The notes under the pieces were generated by a model. The model had not been told where the DNA came from and searched no databases. It saw only the letters and a list, made by a program, of their open reading frames with translations. The translations under genes were made by a program, and so were the position numbers. Shown here one piece after another: positions 1 through 6,384 of a stretch of DNA of 16,169 nucleotides. Position 1 is the first letter of the stretch; the number at the start of each line of letters is the position of its first letter. This stretch comes from Prevotellaceae bacterium UBA6858 (GTDB lineage: Bacteria; Bacteroidota; Bacteroidia; Bacteroidales; Bacteroidaceae): the NCBI GenBank assembly GCA_002451695.1, contig DKDC01000038.1:31870-48038 (forward strand). Direction: 5' to 3'.

Positions 1-187
1 CCTGCGTCCTATGTAGTTTTTGCTACATCAGAAGTAGTTTTCGCGGCTCTGGTTTTACGCCATTTGTAGGGACGTGTTGCATACGCCCTGTACACCGTCG
101 CTTGAAACTTGTCGCACAAATATCGCAAACTAACGCTGCACCATGACAAAATCGGCGCAATTCGGGCGTATGCCATACGCCCCTACA
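1..187 (+). repeat. Composite intergenic repeat, copy 1 (left part cut by window edge)
   Basis: This is the first of four related intergenic repeats. Bases 7-27, 28-47 and 48-62 are units 3, 4 and 5 of an array with 21, 20 and 15 base spacing; unit 3 begins TCCTATGTAGTTTTTG. Units 1 and 2 would lie left of the window. Bases 65-88 and 164-187 follow the array and are imperfect inverted copies of one another (21 of 24 bases agree, starting TGTAGGG and ending GCATACGCCC), so 65-187 looks like a small element with terminal inverted repeats. The 24-base sequence is itself nearly palindromic, as in REP-type repeats. No open frame in it looks coding. It lies downstream of the transporter gene. Copies 2-4 are at 4870, 11141 and 16098. 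Confidence 0.8.
65..187. repeat. 123-bp MITE-like unit with 24-bp terminal inverted repeats
   Basis: The left end (65-88) and right end (164-187) match as inverted repeats at 21 of 24 positions. The right end contains the self-complementary GGGCGTAT/ATACGCCC. The 75-base interior has no coding signal. I see no clear target-site duplication: the flanks read CCATT on the left and GCCGT on the right. A related left end is present at 11249-11272, and a partial one at 4870-4885, each beside the same array of 21-base units. It could be a non-autonomous mobile element or a pair of REP palindromes; the sequence does not decide between these. Confidence 0.55.
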
Positions 188-227
188 GCCGTGGAATTTG
201 TTGATTAATCGTTTGTTGTGCGTTTGC

Positions 228-270
228 AAAAAAACGCGCCCCTTACGTCATTGCGGCGTAAGGGGCGCGT
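228..270 (-). terminator. Rho-independent terminator of the transporter gene
   Basis: Bases 234-247 and 257-270 form a perfect 14-bp GC-rich stem with a 9-base loop. On the minus strand the stem is followed by a run of T (complement of 228-234). It begins 22 bases past the stop codon at 293, where a terminator for the minus-strand transporter gene would be expected. Confidence 0.9.
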
Positions 271-292
271 TGTGTCTATTGTAGTGCCGGGG

Positions 293-1999
293 CTATGCGC
301 AGAAGAACAGTATGAGTATCTGCGCCGTCAGAATTCTGAGGAACATCGTAAGCGGATACACCGTTGAGTAGCCTATCGCCGGCGCGTCGTTCCCGGCCGT
401 CGCGTTGGCAAATGCGAGCGCGGGAGGGTCGGTTGTCGCGCCCGATATGACGCCCGCCAGTACGAAATAGTTGATTTTGTACTTAATCCTCGCTATAAGC
501 CCTATAATGAGGATGGGTATCACCGTTATCAGGAAGCCTGTCCACACGTATTCCACGCCGTCTCCGGCAACCACGGTCTGCCAGAACCCTGCGCCCGACT
601 TTATGCCGACGGCCGCGAGGAACAGCACAAGCCCCACCTCGCGCAGCAGCAGGTTGGCGCTTGTTGTGGTGTATGACACGATGTGCACTTTGTATCCCAC
701 ACTGCCGATGAGTATCGCCACGATGAGCGGCCCGCCGGCGAGACCGAGGCGCACGGGGGCGGGCATTCCGGGCAGGGCTATGGGAAGGCTGCCGAGCACC
801 ACGCCGAGGAGTATTCCTATGAACAGCGCACCGACATTGGGGTGGTCAAGGCGTTTCACCGAGTTGCCGAGGCGGTCGGACACCTGGCGCACCGCGTCTT
901 GCGGGCCGACAACGTTAACGCGGTCGCCTATTTGCAGACGAAGGCCGTTGTTTGCGAAAAATTCGAGGCCCGAACGTGTTACGCGGGTTATGTTCACGCC
1001 GAAGAGCATGTTGAAGTTCAGTTGCCCGAGGGTCTTACCGTTCACCTCGTTGCGCGTTACGACAACGCGGCGCGAAACCACAGGCTCGTCCTTCGGCTCC
1101 CAGTCAACCTCGACTTCGTTGCCTATGAACGCCTCGATAGCTTCCGCATCTTCCTCGGCGCAGACTATGTTGAGCTTGTCTCCGTCTTGCAGCACGATGT
1201 TGCGGTCGGGGAGTATGAACTCGTTGCCGCGCAGTATGGTGGTGCATACAAGGTTTCGCCCGAGGAAGTCGCGCACCTTCTCCATGTTCTTGCCCACCAG
1301 CGCGTGGTTGGTTACGAGCAGCGACATCGAGTGGGGCTTGGTGTTGGTGTTGTCGTTGTTTTCGTGTTCAAAGTTCTCGTTCTCCTTCTTCATGTTCACG
1401 TGGCACAAATACCTGAGCATGACTGTAGCCCCTATTATGCCGAGCACGCCGAGCGGATAGGCGCAGGCGTAGCCGTTGGCAATCTGGGGTATCGTGCCGT
1501 GGAAGGATGTGGAGAGAGCCTCGTTTGCCGCACCGAGACCGGGAGTGTTTGTTACGGCCCCGAAAAGCACGCCCACCATCATCGGCAGGTTGTTGGGGTC
1601 GCTCGTGTCGAAGCACAGGTAGTAGAGCGCGAGCATCACCGCCACGCTGAGCACCACAAGCCCTATTGCGAGCATATTCAGGGTAAGCCCGCCTTTTTTG
1701 AAGCTCTCGAAGAAAGAGGGGCCCACTTGCAGCCCCACGCAGTACACAAAGAGCATAAGGCCGAAGTTCTGCATGAAGTCGAGTACCTCGACGGGACAGG
1801 CGTATGCGCTTTCGGGCACGAGGGTCTTGTAAATGTGTCCCACGAGGATGCCGGAAAAAAGCACGAACGCCACGCCGAGAGAAATGCCGCCCACCTTGAT
1901 TTTCCCGAGCATCACGCCCGCCGCAATCACAATCGCGAATACAATTATAATATGGGCAACGGAACTTGTGTCGGTAAACAAGTTATAAAACCATTCCAT
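293..1999 (-). CDS. AspT/YidE-type putative transporter with two TrkA-C (RCK_C) domains
   Basis: 568-residue inner-membrane protein of the aspartate:alanine exchanger family (TC 2.A.81), which includes AspT, YidE and YbjL at about 540-560 residues. It has the family layout. The N-terminal membrane half (about 13-200) carries GAVTNTPGLGAA at 147-158. Two soluble TrkA-C-like domains follow (about 222-296 and 305-381). The C-terminal membrane half (about 388-568) carries the matching GATTDPPALAFA motif. The two halves look like an internal duplication with a regulatory pair of domains between them. A charged, Asn-rich linker (about 204-222) precedes the first TrkA-C domain. The ATG start fits a TACCTTTG -7 box about 31 bases upstream. 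It appears to be transcribed alone and ends in a strong hairpin at 228-270. The family is clear. The substrate is not readable: many members are annotated only as putative transporters, so AspT activity should not be assumed. Confidence 0.93.
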   Translation of the reverse strand: MEWFYNLFTDTSSVAHIIIVFAIVIAAGVMLGKIKVGGISLGVAFVLFSGILVGHIYKTLVPESAYACPVEVLDFMQNFGLMLFVYCVGLQVGPSFFESFKKGGLTLNMLAIGLVVLSVAVMLALYYLCFDTSDPNNLPMMVGVLFGAVTNTPGLGAANEALSTSFHGTIPQIANGYACAYPLGVLGIIGATVMLRYLCHVNMKKENENFEHENNDNTNTKPHSMSLLVTNHALVGKNMEKVRDFLGRNLVCTTILRGNEFILPDRNIVLQDGDKLNIVCAEEDAEAIEAFIGNEVEVDWEPKDEPVVSRRVVVTRNEVNGKTLGQLNFNMLFGVNITRVTRSGLEFFANNGLRLQIGDRVNVVGPQDAVRQVSDRLGNSVKRLDHPNVGALFIGILLGVVLGSLPIALPGMPAPVRLGLAGGPLIVAILIGSVGYKVHIVSYTTTSANLLLREVGLVLFLAAVGIKSGAGFWQTVVAGDGVEYVWTGFLITVIPILIIGLIARIKYKINYFVLAGVISGATTDPPALAFANATAGNDAPAIGYSTVYPLTMFLRILTAQILILFFCA

Positions 2000-2029
2000 T
2001 TCAGATTATTTATTTTTATTTTTGACGTG

Positions 2030-2037
2030 CAAAGGTA
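2030..2037 (-). promoter_or_regulatory. -7 box of the transporter promoter
   Basis: The minus strand reads TACCTTTG, a match to the Bacteroidota TAnnTTTG -7 box, 31 bases before the ATG at 1999. I see no good TTTG -33 element at the usual spacing, so support rests on the -7 box and its position. Confidence 0.6.
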
Positions 2038-2148
2038 CGCAAAATAGCACAACCGCACCACGGAACGAATAGCCTTTTTATAAATATTCCGTGTTTGCGG
2101 AGCTGATTGTGCAGTGTCGCGGCGTGTGCGGCCGGGGCGGGGCGCGGG

Positions 2149-2198
2149 AAAAAAGACGGCGCAGAAGCGCGGGCGTTGGTACGTCCCCGCCTTGCGCC
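2149..2198 (-). terminator. Probable terminator of the DUF3467 gene
   Basis: An outer stem (2158-2163 GGCGCA with 2193-2198 TGCGCC) encloses a second stem (2169-2173 with 2186-2190). On the minus strand, three bases after the outer stem, there is a run of six T (complement of 2149-2154). It lies about 30 bases past the stop of the DUF3467 gene. The internal loop makes it weaker than the other terminators here. Confidence 0.5.
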
Positions 2199-2226
2199 GC
2201 CGGCTTGTCTTGCGCCCGGTTTCCTT

Positions 2227-2535
2227 TCAGGCCTCGCCGTTGATGTGTCCGCCCATTTGTGCGGGCGTTCCGGGGAAGCGTATCTCGCCGAACGCCTGCT
2301 CGTATTTCTGCACATTGTTCTGCAGGGCGAACAGCAGGCGTTTTGCGTGCTCCGGAGCCATTACCACACGCGACTTGACGGGCGCTTTCGCCGTTCCGGG
2401 CATTACGCGGATGAAGTCCAGGATGAACTCCGCGCTCGAATGGGTTATTACGGCAAGGTTGGAGTAAACGCCCTCCATGAGTTCGGCGGGCACGTTGATT
2501 TCAAGTTTGTTCTGGTCGTTTTGGTTTTCTGCCAT
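2227..2535 (-). CDS. DUF3467 family protein
   Basis: 102-residue soluble protein with no signal peptide or membrane segment. It matches the DUF3467 pattern seen throughout the Bacteroidota: an acidic, Asn/Gln-rich start, then INVPAELMEGVYSNLAVITH (about 13-32), HSSAEFILDFIRVMPG (about 32-47), then KSRVVMAPEHAKRLLFAL (about 54-71) and a tail containing YEQAFGEIRFP (about 78-88). Family members are about 100 residues, so this is full length. No biochemical role is established to my knowledge. It is preceded by a TAACTTTG box 38 bases upstream of the ATG and followed by a probable terminator, so it is likely monocistronic. The divergent neighbour is the OmpA-family gene; I infer no functional link. 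Confidence 0.88.
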   Translation of the reverse strand: MAENQNDQNKLEINVPAELMEGVYSNLAVITHSSAEFILDFIRVMPGTAKAPVKSRVVMAPEHAKRLLFALQNNVQKYEQAFGEIRFPGTPAQMGGHINGEA

Positions 2536-2572
2536 GATGGTATTCTTTTGTGTTTAGTTTGTATATGCAACG

Positions 2573-2580
2573 CAAAGTTA
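2573..2580 (-). promoter_or_regulatory. -7 box of the DUF3467 promoter
   Basis: The minus strand reads TAACTTTG, a full match to TAnnTTTG, 38 bases before the ATG at 2535. The same octamer precedes the operons starting at 10940 and 16033. Confidence 0.65.
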
Positions 2581-2784
2581 GCGAAACCGCAGCAAAAACC
2601 GCGTGTGTGCCGTGTTTTTATTGCCGCAGGGACGGCGTGGAGGCTGTATTCCGGGCGGAGGTGTGCCGTGCCTTTGCAAAACAAAACTTCCAAAGTGAAA
2701 CTTGACAACGCTGGTATTGCGCCGCCATGCGGCGGAAAGTTGGAAAAAAGTTCTTGAAAAGGTCGTTGGCATCGAAAAAACTCA

Positions 2785-2792
2785 TAATTTTG
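2785..2792 (+). promoter_or_regulatory. -7 box of the OmpA-family gene promoter
   Basis: TAATTTTG matches TAnnTTTG and lies 30 bases before the ATG at 2822, in an AT-rich stretch. The leader between box and start is A/T-rich (AATTTTTATGTTATAAATTA), typical of highly expressed Bacteroidales genes. A -33 match is not obvious. Confidence 0.65.
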
Positions 2793-2821
2793 CACCACGA
2801 AATTTTTATGTTATAAATTAA

Positions 2822-3994
2822 ATGACAATGAAAAAGTTATTTACAATTCTCGCAGTTTGCGTGGCAATGGCTTCTGCAAACGCACAGTCGGTCAAAGGCA
2901 ACAAGTTTGGCGACAACTGGACTCTCGGCATAGCCGGCGGCGTTATAACCCCGACAACCAACCATGCTTTCTTCGGAAGTATGCGCCCCACAATCACGCT
3001 CGAGGCTTCAAAGTGGTTCACTCCTGTTTACGCGCTTGCAGTGCAGGGGCAGACCGGCATAAACTACGACAAGATAGGCTCCATGTTCCCCGCTTCGGAG
3101 TTTGGCAAGAGCAAGACGGCGTTCGATGCCGCTCAGGTTATGCTTCTCAACAAGTTCAACCTCTCCAACCTCTTCGGCGGCTACAAGGGCGAACCCCGCG
3201 TGTTCGAGCTTGAGGCTTACTTCGGCGCAGGCTACACCCACTTCTACATGAACGGCGGCAATGGCAACGGCATAGACGGCTTCAGCTCAAAGACCGGTTT
3301 GAACTTCAACTTCAACCTTGGCGCAGACAAGGCTTGGCAGTTCAACATCAAGCCCGCAATAACATGGATGCTCGACGCCAACAAGTATGTGCACCCCATG
3401 AACTACAACGTTAACCACTCCGCAGTTGAGCTTACGGCCGGCGTAACCTACAAGTTCGCCACAAGCAACGGCACGCACAACTTCGCATTGGTGAAGGAAT
3501 ACGACCAGGCGGAGGTTGACGGCCTCAACTCGAAGATTAACGCGCTTCGCGGACAGGTTGACGGCTTGAACAACGAGGTGAACAACCTCAAGAACGAGAA
3601 CGCAAAACTTCAGAGCGAACTCAACGACTGCAAGAACCGCAAGCCGCAGACCGTGGTGAACAACGTAATCAACCGCGACCTCGAAAGCTACATCACCTTT
3701 GCGCAGGGCAAGAGCGTTATCGAGCGCTCGCAGATGCCCAACGTTGAGCGCGTGGCCACATACATGAAGAACCACAAGGATTCCAAGGTTGTAATCAAGG
3801 GCTACGCTTCGCCCGAGGGCAGTGCGGAAATCAACGCAAAACTCTCCAAGAGCCGCGCAGAGGCTGTGAAGACCGTGCTCGTTAAGAAGTACGGAATCAA
3901 GGCAAGCCGCATTCAGGCGGAAGGCCAGGGCGTAGGCAATATGTTCAAGGAGCCAGACTGGAACCGCGTGAGCATTTGCACGCTCGACAAGTAA
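2822..3994 (+). CDS. OmpA-family outer-membrane protein with coiled coil and peptidoglycan-binding domain
   Basis: 390 residues. A signal peptide (about 1-21, MTMKKLFTILAVCVAMASANA, cleavage before Gln22) directs export. Residues about 30-215 are rich in aromatic and Gly residues and probably form a beta-barrel-like domain. Residues about 229-272 are a heptad-like coiled coil with repeated VDGLN and LKNEN blocks. Residues about 283-390 are an OmpA C-terminal domain, with GYASPEGSAEINAKL at 327-341 and LSKSRAEAV at 341-349. Such proteins tie the outer membrane to peptidoglycan. The usual TD of the binding loop is AS here, a substitution common in Bacteroidota OmpA proteins from memory; the conserved Arg (345) is kept. 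The ATG at 2828 (MKK) is an equally possible start. The gene has its own promoter and a strong terminator at 4027-4057, so it is monocistronic and probably well expressed. Confidence 0.9.
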   Translation: MTMKKLFTILAVCVAMASANAQSVKGNKFGDNWTLGIAGGVITPTTNHAFFGSMRPTITLEASKWFTPVYALAVQGQTGINYDKIGSMFPASEFGKSKTAFDAAQVMLLNKFNLSNLFGGYKGEPRVFELEAYFGAGYTHFYMNGGNGNGIDGFSSKTGLNFNFNLGADKAWQFNIKPAITWMLDANKYVHPMNYNVNHSAVELTAGVTYKFATSNGTHNFALVKEYDQAEVDGLNSKINALRGQVDGLNNEVNNLKNENAKLQSELNDCKNRKPQTVVNNVINRDLESYITFAQGKSVIERSQMPNVERVATYMKNHKDSKVVIKGYASPEGSAEINAKLSKSRAEAVKTVLVKKYGIKASRIQAEGQGVGNMFKEPDWNRVSICTLDK

Positions 3995-4026
3995 TCTTGC
4001 AGCAGACATTTTTGAACAAGCCGCGA

Positions 4027-4057
4027 GGGGCGTTTCCGTTGGGGAACGCCCCTTTTT
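4027..4057 (+). terminator. Rho-independent terminator of the OmpA-family gene
   Basis: GGGGCGTTTCC (4027-4037) pairs with GGGGAACGCCCC (4042-4052, one G-T wobble) around a GTTG loop, followed by TTTTT. It lies 32 bases past the stop codon. Confidence 0.92.
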
Positions 4058-4119
4058 CGCTTCTGGCGGGGCAGGGTGCGAAAAAGAAATCCACATACAG
4101 GGAAAGAATGGCGCACGGT

Positions 4120-4141
4120 AAAGATATTTAACGTATCTTTG
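4120..4141 (+). promoter_or_regulatory. Promoter-like box inside a 7-bp inverted repeat, ahead of the LytTR gene
   Basis: TATCTTTG at 4134-4141 matches TAnnTTTG. The box is the right arm of a perfect inverted repeat, AAAGATA (4120-4126) and TATCTTT (4134-4140), which could serve as an operator for a dimeric regulator. If transcription starts a few bases past 4141, the LytTR gene has an untranslated leader of about 320 bases. There is no clear -33 element. Confidence 0.5.
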
Positions 4142-4147
4142 CAGTGA

Positions 4148-4469
4148 GTTCCCGCTTGGCGGCGTTGCCGTGGCGTGCGGGCTTGTTTTGTTAATAAAGC
4201 GTTTTGATATTATCCTTCCTCAGAAACGTGGAAAATTTCAAACAGCAAGGATAATGGCAATAGCGCTCATGCTGGAGATGTTGTCCCCTTTTGCGAAAGA
4301 GGGGAAAATATATCTTCAAGCGTGGGCTATTGCTTTTGTTTTGCTGGAAGGTGATTTCCACGACCTCTGAGGAAATAATGGCAATAGTTCCCACGCTTAC
4401 ATTTCAATAACCGGCGGCCTTTATGGGGGACACGGGCGCAAACACACCGCAAGGTGTGCTTACAGGATT
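4148..4469 (+). promoter_or_regulatory. Structured, apparently untranslated leader of the LytTR gene
   Basis: This gene-free stretch holds five hairpins on the plus strand. (1) CCCGC (4151-4155) with GCGGG (4177-4181), followed by a T-rich run. (2) CCCCTTTT (4285-4292) with AAGAGGGG (4297-4304) around a GCGA loop. (3) A long stem of 4319-4333 with 4381-4397, 15 pairs and a two-base bulge. (4) Smaller stems inside its loop: GGAA/TTCC at 4347-4360 and CCTC/GAGG around 4364. (5) CACACC-GCAA-GGTGTG at 4443-4458, ending 11 bases before the start codon. GCTATTGC at 4326-4333 can pair either with 4257-4264 or with 4381-4387, because the 13-mer ATAATGGCAATAG occurs at both 4251 and 4375. This could be an attenuator, a cis-regulatory RNA or a small RNA. 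I recognise no known riboswitch. Confidence 0.4.
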
Positions 4470-4868
4470 ATGGATACGAGAATGTGCCTATGTTTGTATG
4501 GCGAGATGTATGTTGTGGATTTGGCGAAGGTGATGTATTTCCAGGCTGACGACCACTACACTCATGTGTATTATTCCTCCGGCACTCATTTCATGGTGCC
4601 GTTCGGGCTTGCCAGGGTGGAGGCCGCCGTCTCCGACTTTCTTGGCTGCGGCAGTTTTCTTGTGCGTCTCGGGCGCGGGCACATAGTCAATATGCACAGG
4701 GTTTTCCACGTCAGCACAGTGAGGCAGGAGCTGCGCCTCTCCGACGACCAAGGCTCAACCCTCGTGCTTCACCTGCCCAAGCAGGTTCTCCGTGGACTTA
4801 TGTCGGTGCTTTCCGAAAGGAAGAAGCCGCCCGTTACGGCGGGGCGGCATATAAACAGTAATCAATAA
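4470..4868 (+). CDS. Stand-alone LytTR DNA-binding domain protein
   Basis: 132 residues, nearly all of it one LytTR domain (normally about 100 residues). Residues 17-35 (DLAKVMYFQADDHYTHVYY) match the family's first conserved block, usually DI-YIEA-gNY. Residues 63-78 (FLVRLGRGHIVNMHRV) match the second, usually F-RIHRSYIVN. There is no response-regulator receiver domain, no membrane segment and no partner kinase next door, so it is probably a one-component or accessory transcription factor. The last 15 residues are polar and look unstructured. The ATG at 4470 follows a CACACC-GCAA-GGTGTG hairpin that ends 11 bases before it. A long structured leader suggests control after transcription start. 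Downstream is repeat copy 2, whose hairpin and T-run at 4960-4994 probably end the transcript. The target genes cannot be told from the sequence. Confidence 0.87.
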   Translation: MDTRMCLCLYGEMYVVDLAKVMYFQADDHYTHVYYSSGTHFMVPFGLARVEAAVSDFLGCGSFLVRLGRGHIVNMHRVFHVSTVRQELRLSDDQGSTLVLHLPKQVLRGLMSVLSERKKPPVTAGRHINSNQ

Positions 4869-4869
4869 A

Positions 4870-4994
4870 CGAATTGCGCCCCTACAAATGGCGCAAAACC
4901 AAAGCCGAGAATACCACATCGGACATGGGAGAAACTACATAGGACGCAGGAAAAATTATGTCTGATATAATTTAAATTACATCAGACCTTTTTT
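4870..4994 (-). repeat. Composite intergenic repeat, copy 2 (inverted relative to copy 1)
   Basis: Read on the minus strand, the units are 4966-4986, 4945-4965 and 4924-4944 (21 bases each), 4904-4923 (20) and 4889-4903 (15). They are followed by TTGTAGGGGCG and part of the palindrome at 4870-4885. The unit 3 core is TCCTATGTAGTTTC. The order and spacing match copy 3 exactly. The copy starts two bases after the LytTR stop codon and fills the gap between two convergent transcription units. Unit 1 plus the start of unit 2 form the hairpin annotated separately. The 120 bases from 4995 to the protease stop at 5114 hold nothing I can identify. Confidence 0.85.
4951..4994. terminator. Probable two-way terminator inside repeat copy 2
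   Basis: Bases 4960-4987 form an almost perfect 14-bp stem (GTCTGATATAATTT with AAATTACATCAGAC, one mismatch). On the plus strand it is followed by C and TTTTTT (4989-4994), suiting the LytTR transcript. On the minus strand it is followed by ATAATTTTT (complement of 4951-4959), suiting the long operon that ends at 5115. The stem is AT-rich apart from its base, so its strength is uncertain. Confidence 0.6.
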
Positions 4995-5114
4995 GCCCAC
5001 TTGCAAGCCTGTGAAAAACAAAAGGTTATGCGGTTTTGATGTCGTTGGGGTTATTGGCTGGTTTTCAGCGGATTAACCGTTTTCCCTCCGAGTTTGTGTG
5101 TCTTGCGTCCTGCC

Positions 5115-5789
5115 TCAAACCGTCTGTATGGTTTTTCCGCTGCGTTTTAGCGGAACGGCGTTCTTGAGGTGTGCGTCCAGTTCTTCGGCGGGGATGATTG
5201 AAACCTTGGGACTGCGGTATCTCGGGAATTTTGCGAAAAACGGGTCGCGGGAGGCGTACCACTTTGCGCAGCGCACGTTGGGAGACGTTGCAAAACAGTC
5301 CCACATTTCGAAAATCCGCGTCCTTGCCACGGCTGCAACGCCGGTATTGCCGTTTGCAAGGCTCACGGCGCAGAAAAGCGTGAGGCGGCTTTCTGCCTTG
5401 CTGTCGGTTGGGGACGGCTGCGCATGGCGTGCCGAAATGGTTATGTTGCGTTTGAACTTGCGGTTTATGCCGTCCATAATGCTGCGGAACACTCTGCCGT
5501 GCGCCGAGGTGTCGCTCATGCGGCGCGTGTCTATATAATAATGTATCATTTCGTGAATGATAACATCGTCGAGCTGGTTTTGCGGCAAATCGTAGCGGCC
5601 GCTTATGCACAGCGTGAAGTCGTATTTCTCCTCCTTGCCGAAGAGCTTTCTGCGTCTCTTGTATCTCACCTGCCCCAAAAAGGTGCGGGCGTTGCTGATG
5701 CGTATCGGCGGCACACTGAGAACGCCGCCAAAAATGGCGGCGTTGTATTCACGGAACTTCCGCTCCACGTATGCGGCTGTGGCTATCAT
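5115..5789 (-). CDS. SprT-like zinc metalloprotease domain protein
   Basis: 224 residues from the ATG at 5789. The zinc-protease motif HEMIHYYI is at residues 79-86, with a third probable ligand in SAHGRVF (His97). This is the SprT/Spartan-type arrangement HExxH followed by HG. The N-terminal part (YVERKFREYNAAIFGG) also fits. The C-terminal 100 residues contain WYASRDPFFAKFP, which resembles the tail of Bacteroidota SprT-like proteins rather than a CxxC zinc ribbon. Family members act on DNA-protein complexes or have unknown targets; the role here is unproven. An upstream in-frame TTG at 5816 would give 233 residues and an 11-base overlap with the preceding gene. I prefer the ATG, which leaves a 16-base gap. 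It is the last gene of the operon that starts at 10940. Confidence 0.85.
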   Translation of the reverse strand: MIATAAYVERKFREYNAAIFGGVLSVPPIRISNARTFLGQVRYKRRRKLFGKEEKYDFTLCISGRYDLPQNQLDDVIIHEMIHYYIDTRRMSDTSAHGRVFRSIMDGINRKFKRNITISARHAQPSPTDSKAESRLTLFCAVSLANGNTGVAAVARTRIFEMWDCFATSPNVRCAKWYASRDPFFAKFPRYRSPKVSIIPAEELDAHLKNAVPLKRSGKTIQTV

Positions 5790-5805
5790 TCGCGTTATGC
5801 CGCTT

Positions 5806-6372
5806 TCAGTTGGCAATCATAATCGCCGTGCCGTTGTAGTTCATGCGGTAGCGTTCGAGTTTGCGCCCTTTCTCACCGCTGACGATAAGCCCCTCGTTGC
5901 TCAGGTCGTATGCCCTGTGGCAGCGGCTGCACGATGCCCGCCCGCCTTCTTCGAGGTTCATATTTCTGGTAATCATGTCATCGCGCCAGCAGTTCGGGCA
6001 GCACAGGTCGTAGCACAGGTATGGCGTGGAGGAAGTTCCCAAGTCGGGCAGCTCGGCTTCGCCAACGATAAACCCCCCTCCTGTTCCGCCTATGCAGCGT
6101 ATGGCCTTGTAGGCGGCTTCTGCCGTTACTTGTTGTGTTTGCGAGTTTGTCAGCGTTCTGAACACGTAGAGCATATTCCTTGTGTCGAATGTTATGGTGC
6201 AGAATATTGCTCCCTTGGATGTCATTGCCTGGTTCAGCGGCGCGATGGTGCTGATTGGCGAGAGCGAGAATGCGGCGCGGAGTTTCGAGAACTTCGACTC
6301 CACCGTGTCGGCGTCGCACGCCGGCAGAAGCATTGCGCACGCCAAAAGTATGGGTTGCAAAAGCCGTTTCAT
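5806..6372 (-). CDS. Predicted lipoprotein with cysteine-rich, Rieske-like C-terminal region
   Basis: 188 residues. The N-terminus (MKRLLQPILLACAMLLPAC) is a lipoprotein signal peptide with a likely lipidated Cys19, so the protein is membrane-anchored outside the cytoplasm. The middle has no recognised domain. The C-terminal part has two CxxC-type clusters: CYDLCCPNC (120-128) and CSRC (148-151). The second is followed by HRAYDLSNEGLIVSGEKGRK. Spacing and the YDL-N-G-I-SG run recall Bacteroidota proteins with a Rieske-like fold, but the CxH/CxxH pairs of a true 2Fe-2S Rieske centre are not seen; Cys replaces them. A zinc site, an altered iron-sulfur site or disulfides are all possible. It lies 12 bases after argH and 16 before the protease start, so it is co-transcribed. 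Function unknown. Confidence 0.78.
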   Translation of the reverse strand: MKRLLQPILLACAMLLPACDADTVESKFSKLRAAFSLSPISTIAPLNQAMTSKGAIFCTITFDTRNMLYVFRTLTNSQTQQVTAEAAYKAIRCIGGTGGGFIVGEAELPDLGTSSTPYLCYDLCCPNCWRDDMITRNMNLEEGGRASCSRCHRAYDLSNEGLIVSGEKGRKLERYRMNYNGTAIMIAN

Positions 6373-6384
6373 GCGCGGGGGATG

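Noticed and set aside
23..229. 68-residue minus-strand open frame
   Set aside because: It lies wholly in repeat copy 1 and its inverted-repeat element, has no family resemblance, and its composition follows the repeat.
683..2047. 454-residue plus-strand open frame
   Set aside because: It is antisense to the transporter gene; rich in His, Glu, Val and Ala as expected from reading GC-rich codons backwards, with no recognisable domain.
4170..4370. 66-residue plus-strand open frame starting at GTG
   Set aside because: It runs through several hairpins of the LytTR leader, has no family match by eye, and no ribosome site. A leader peptide cannot be fully excluded.
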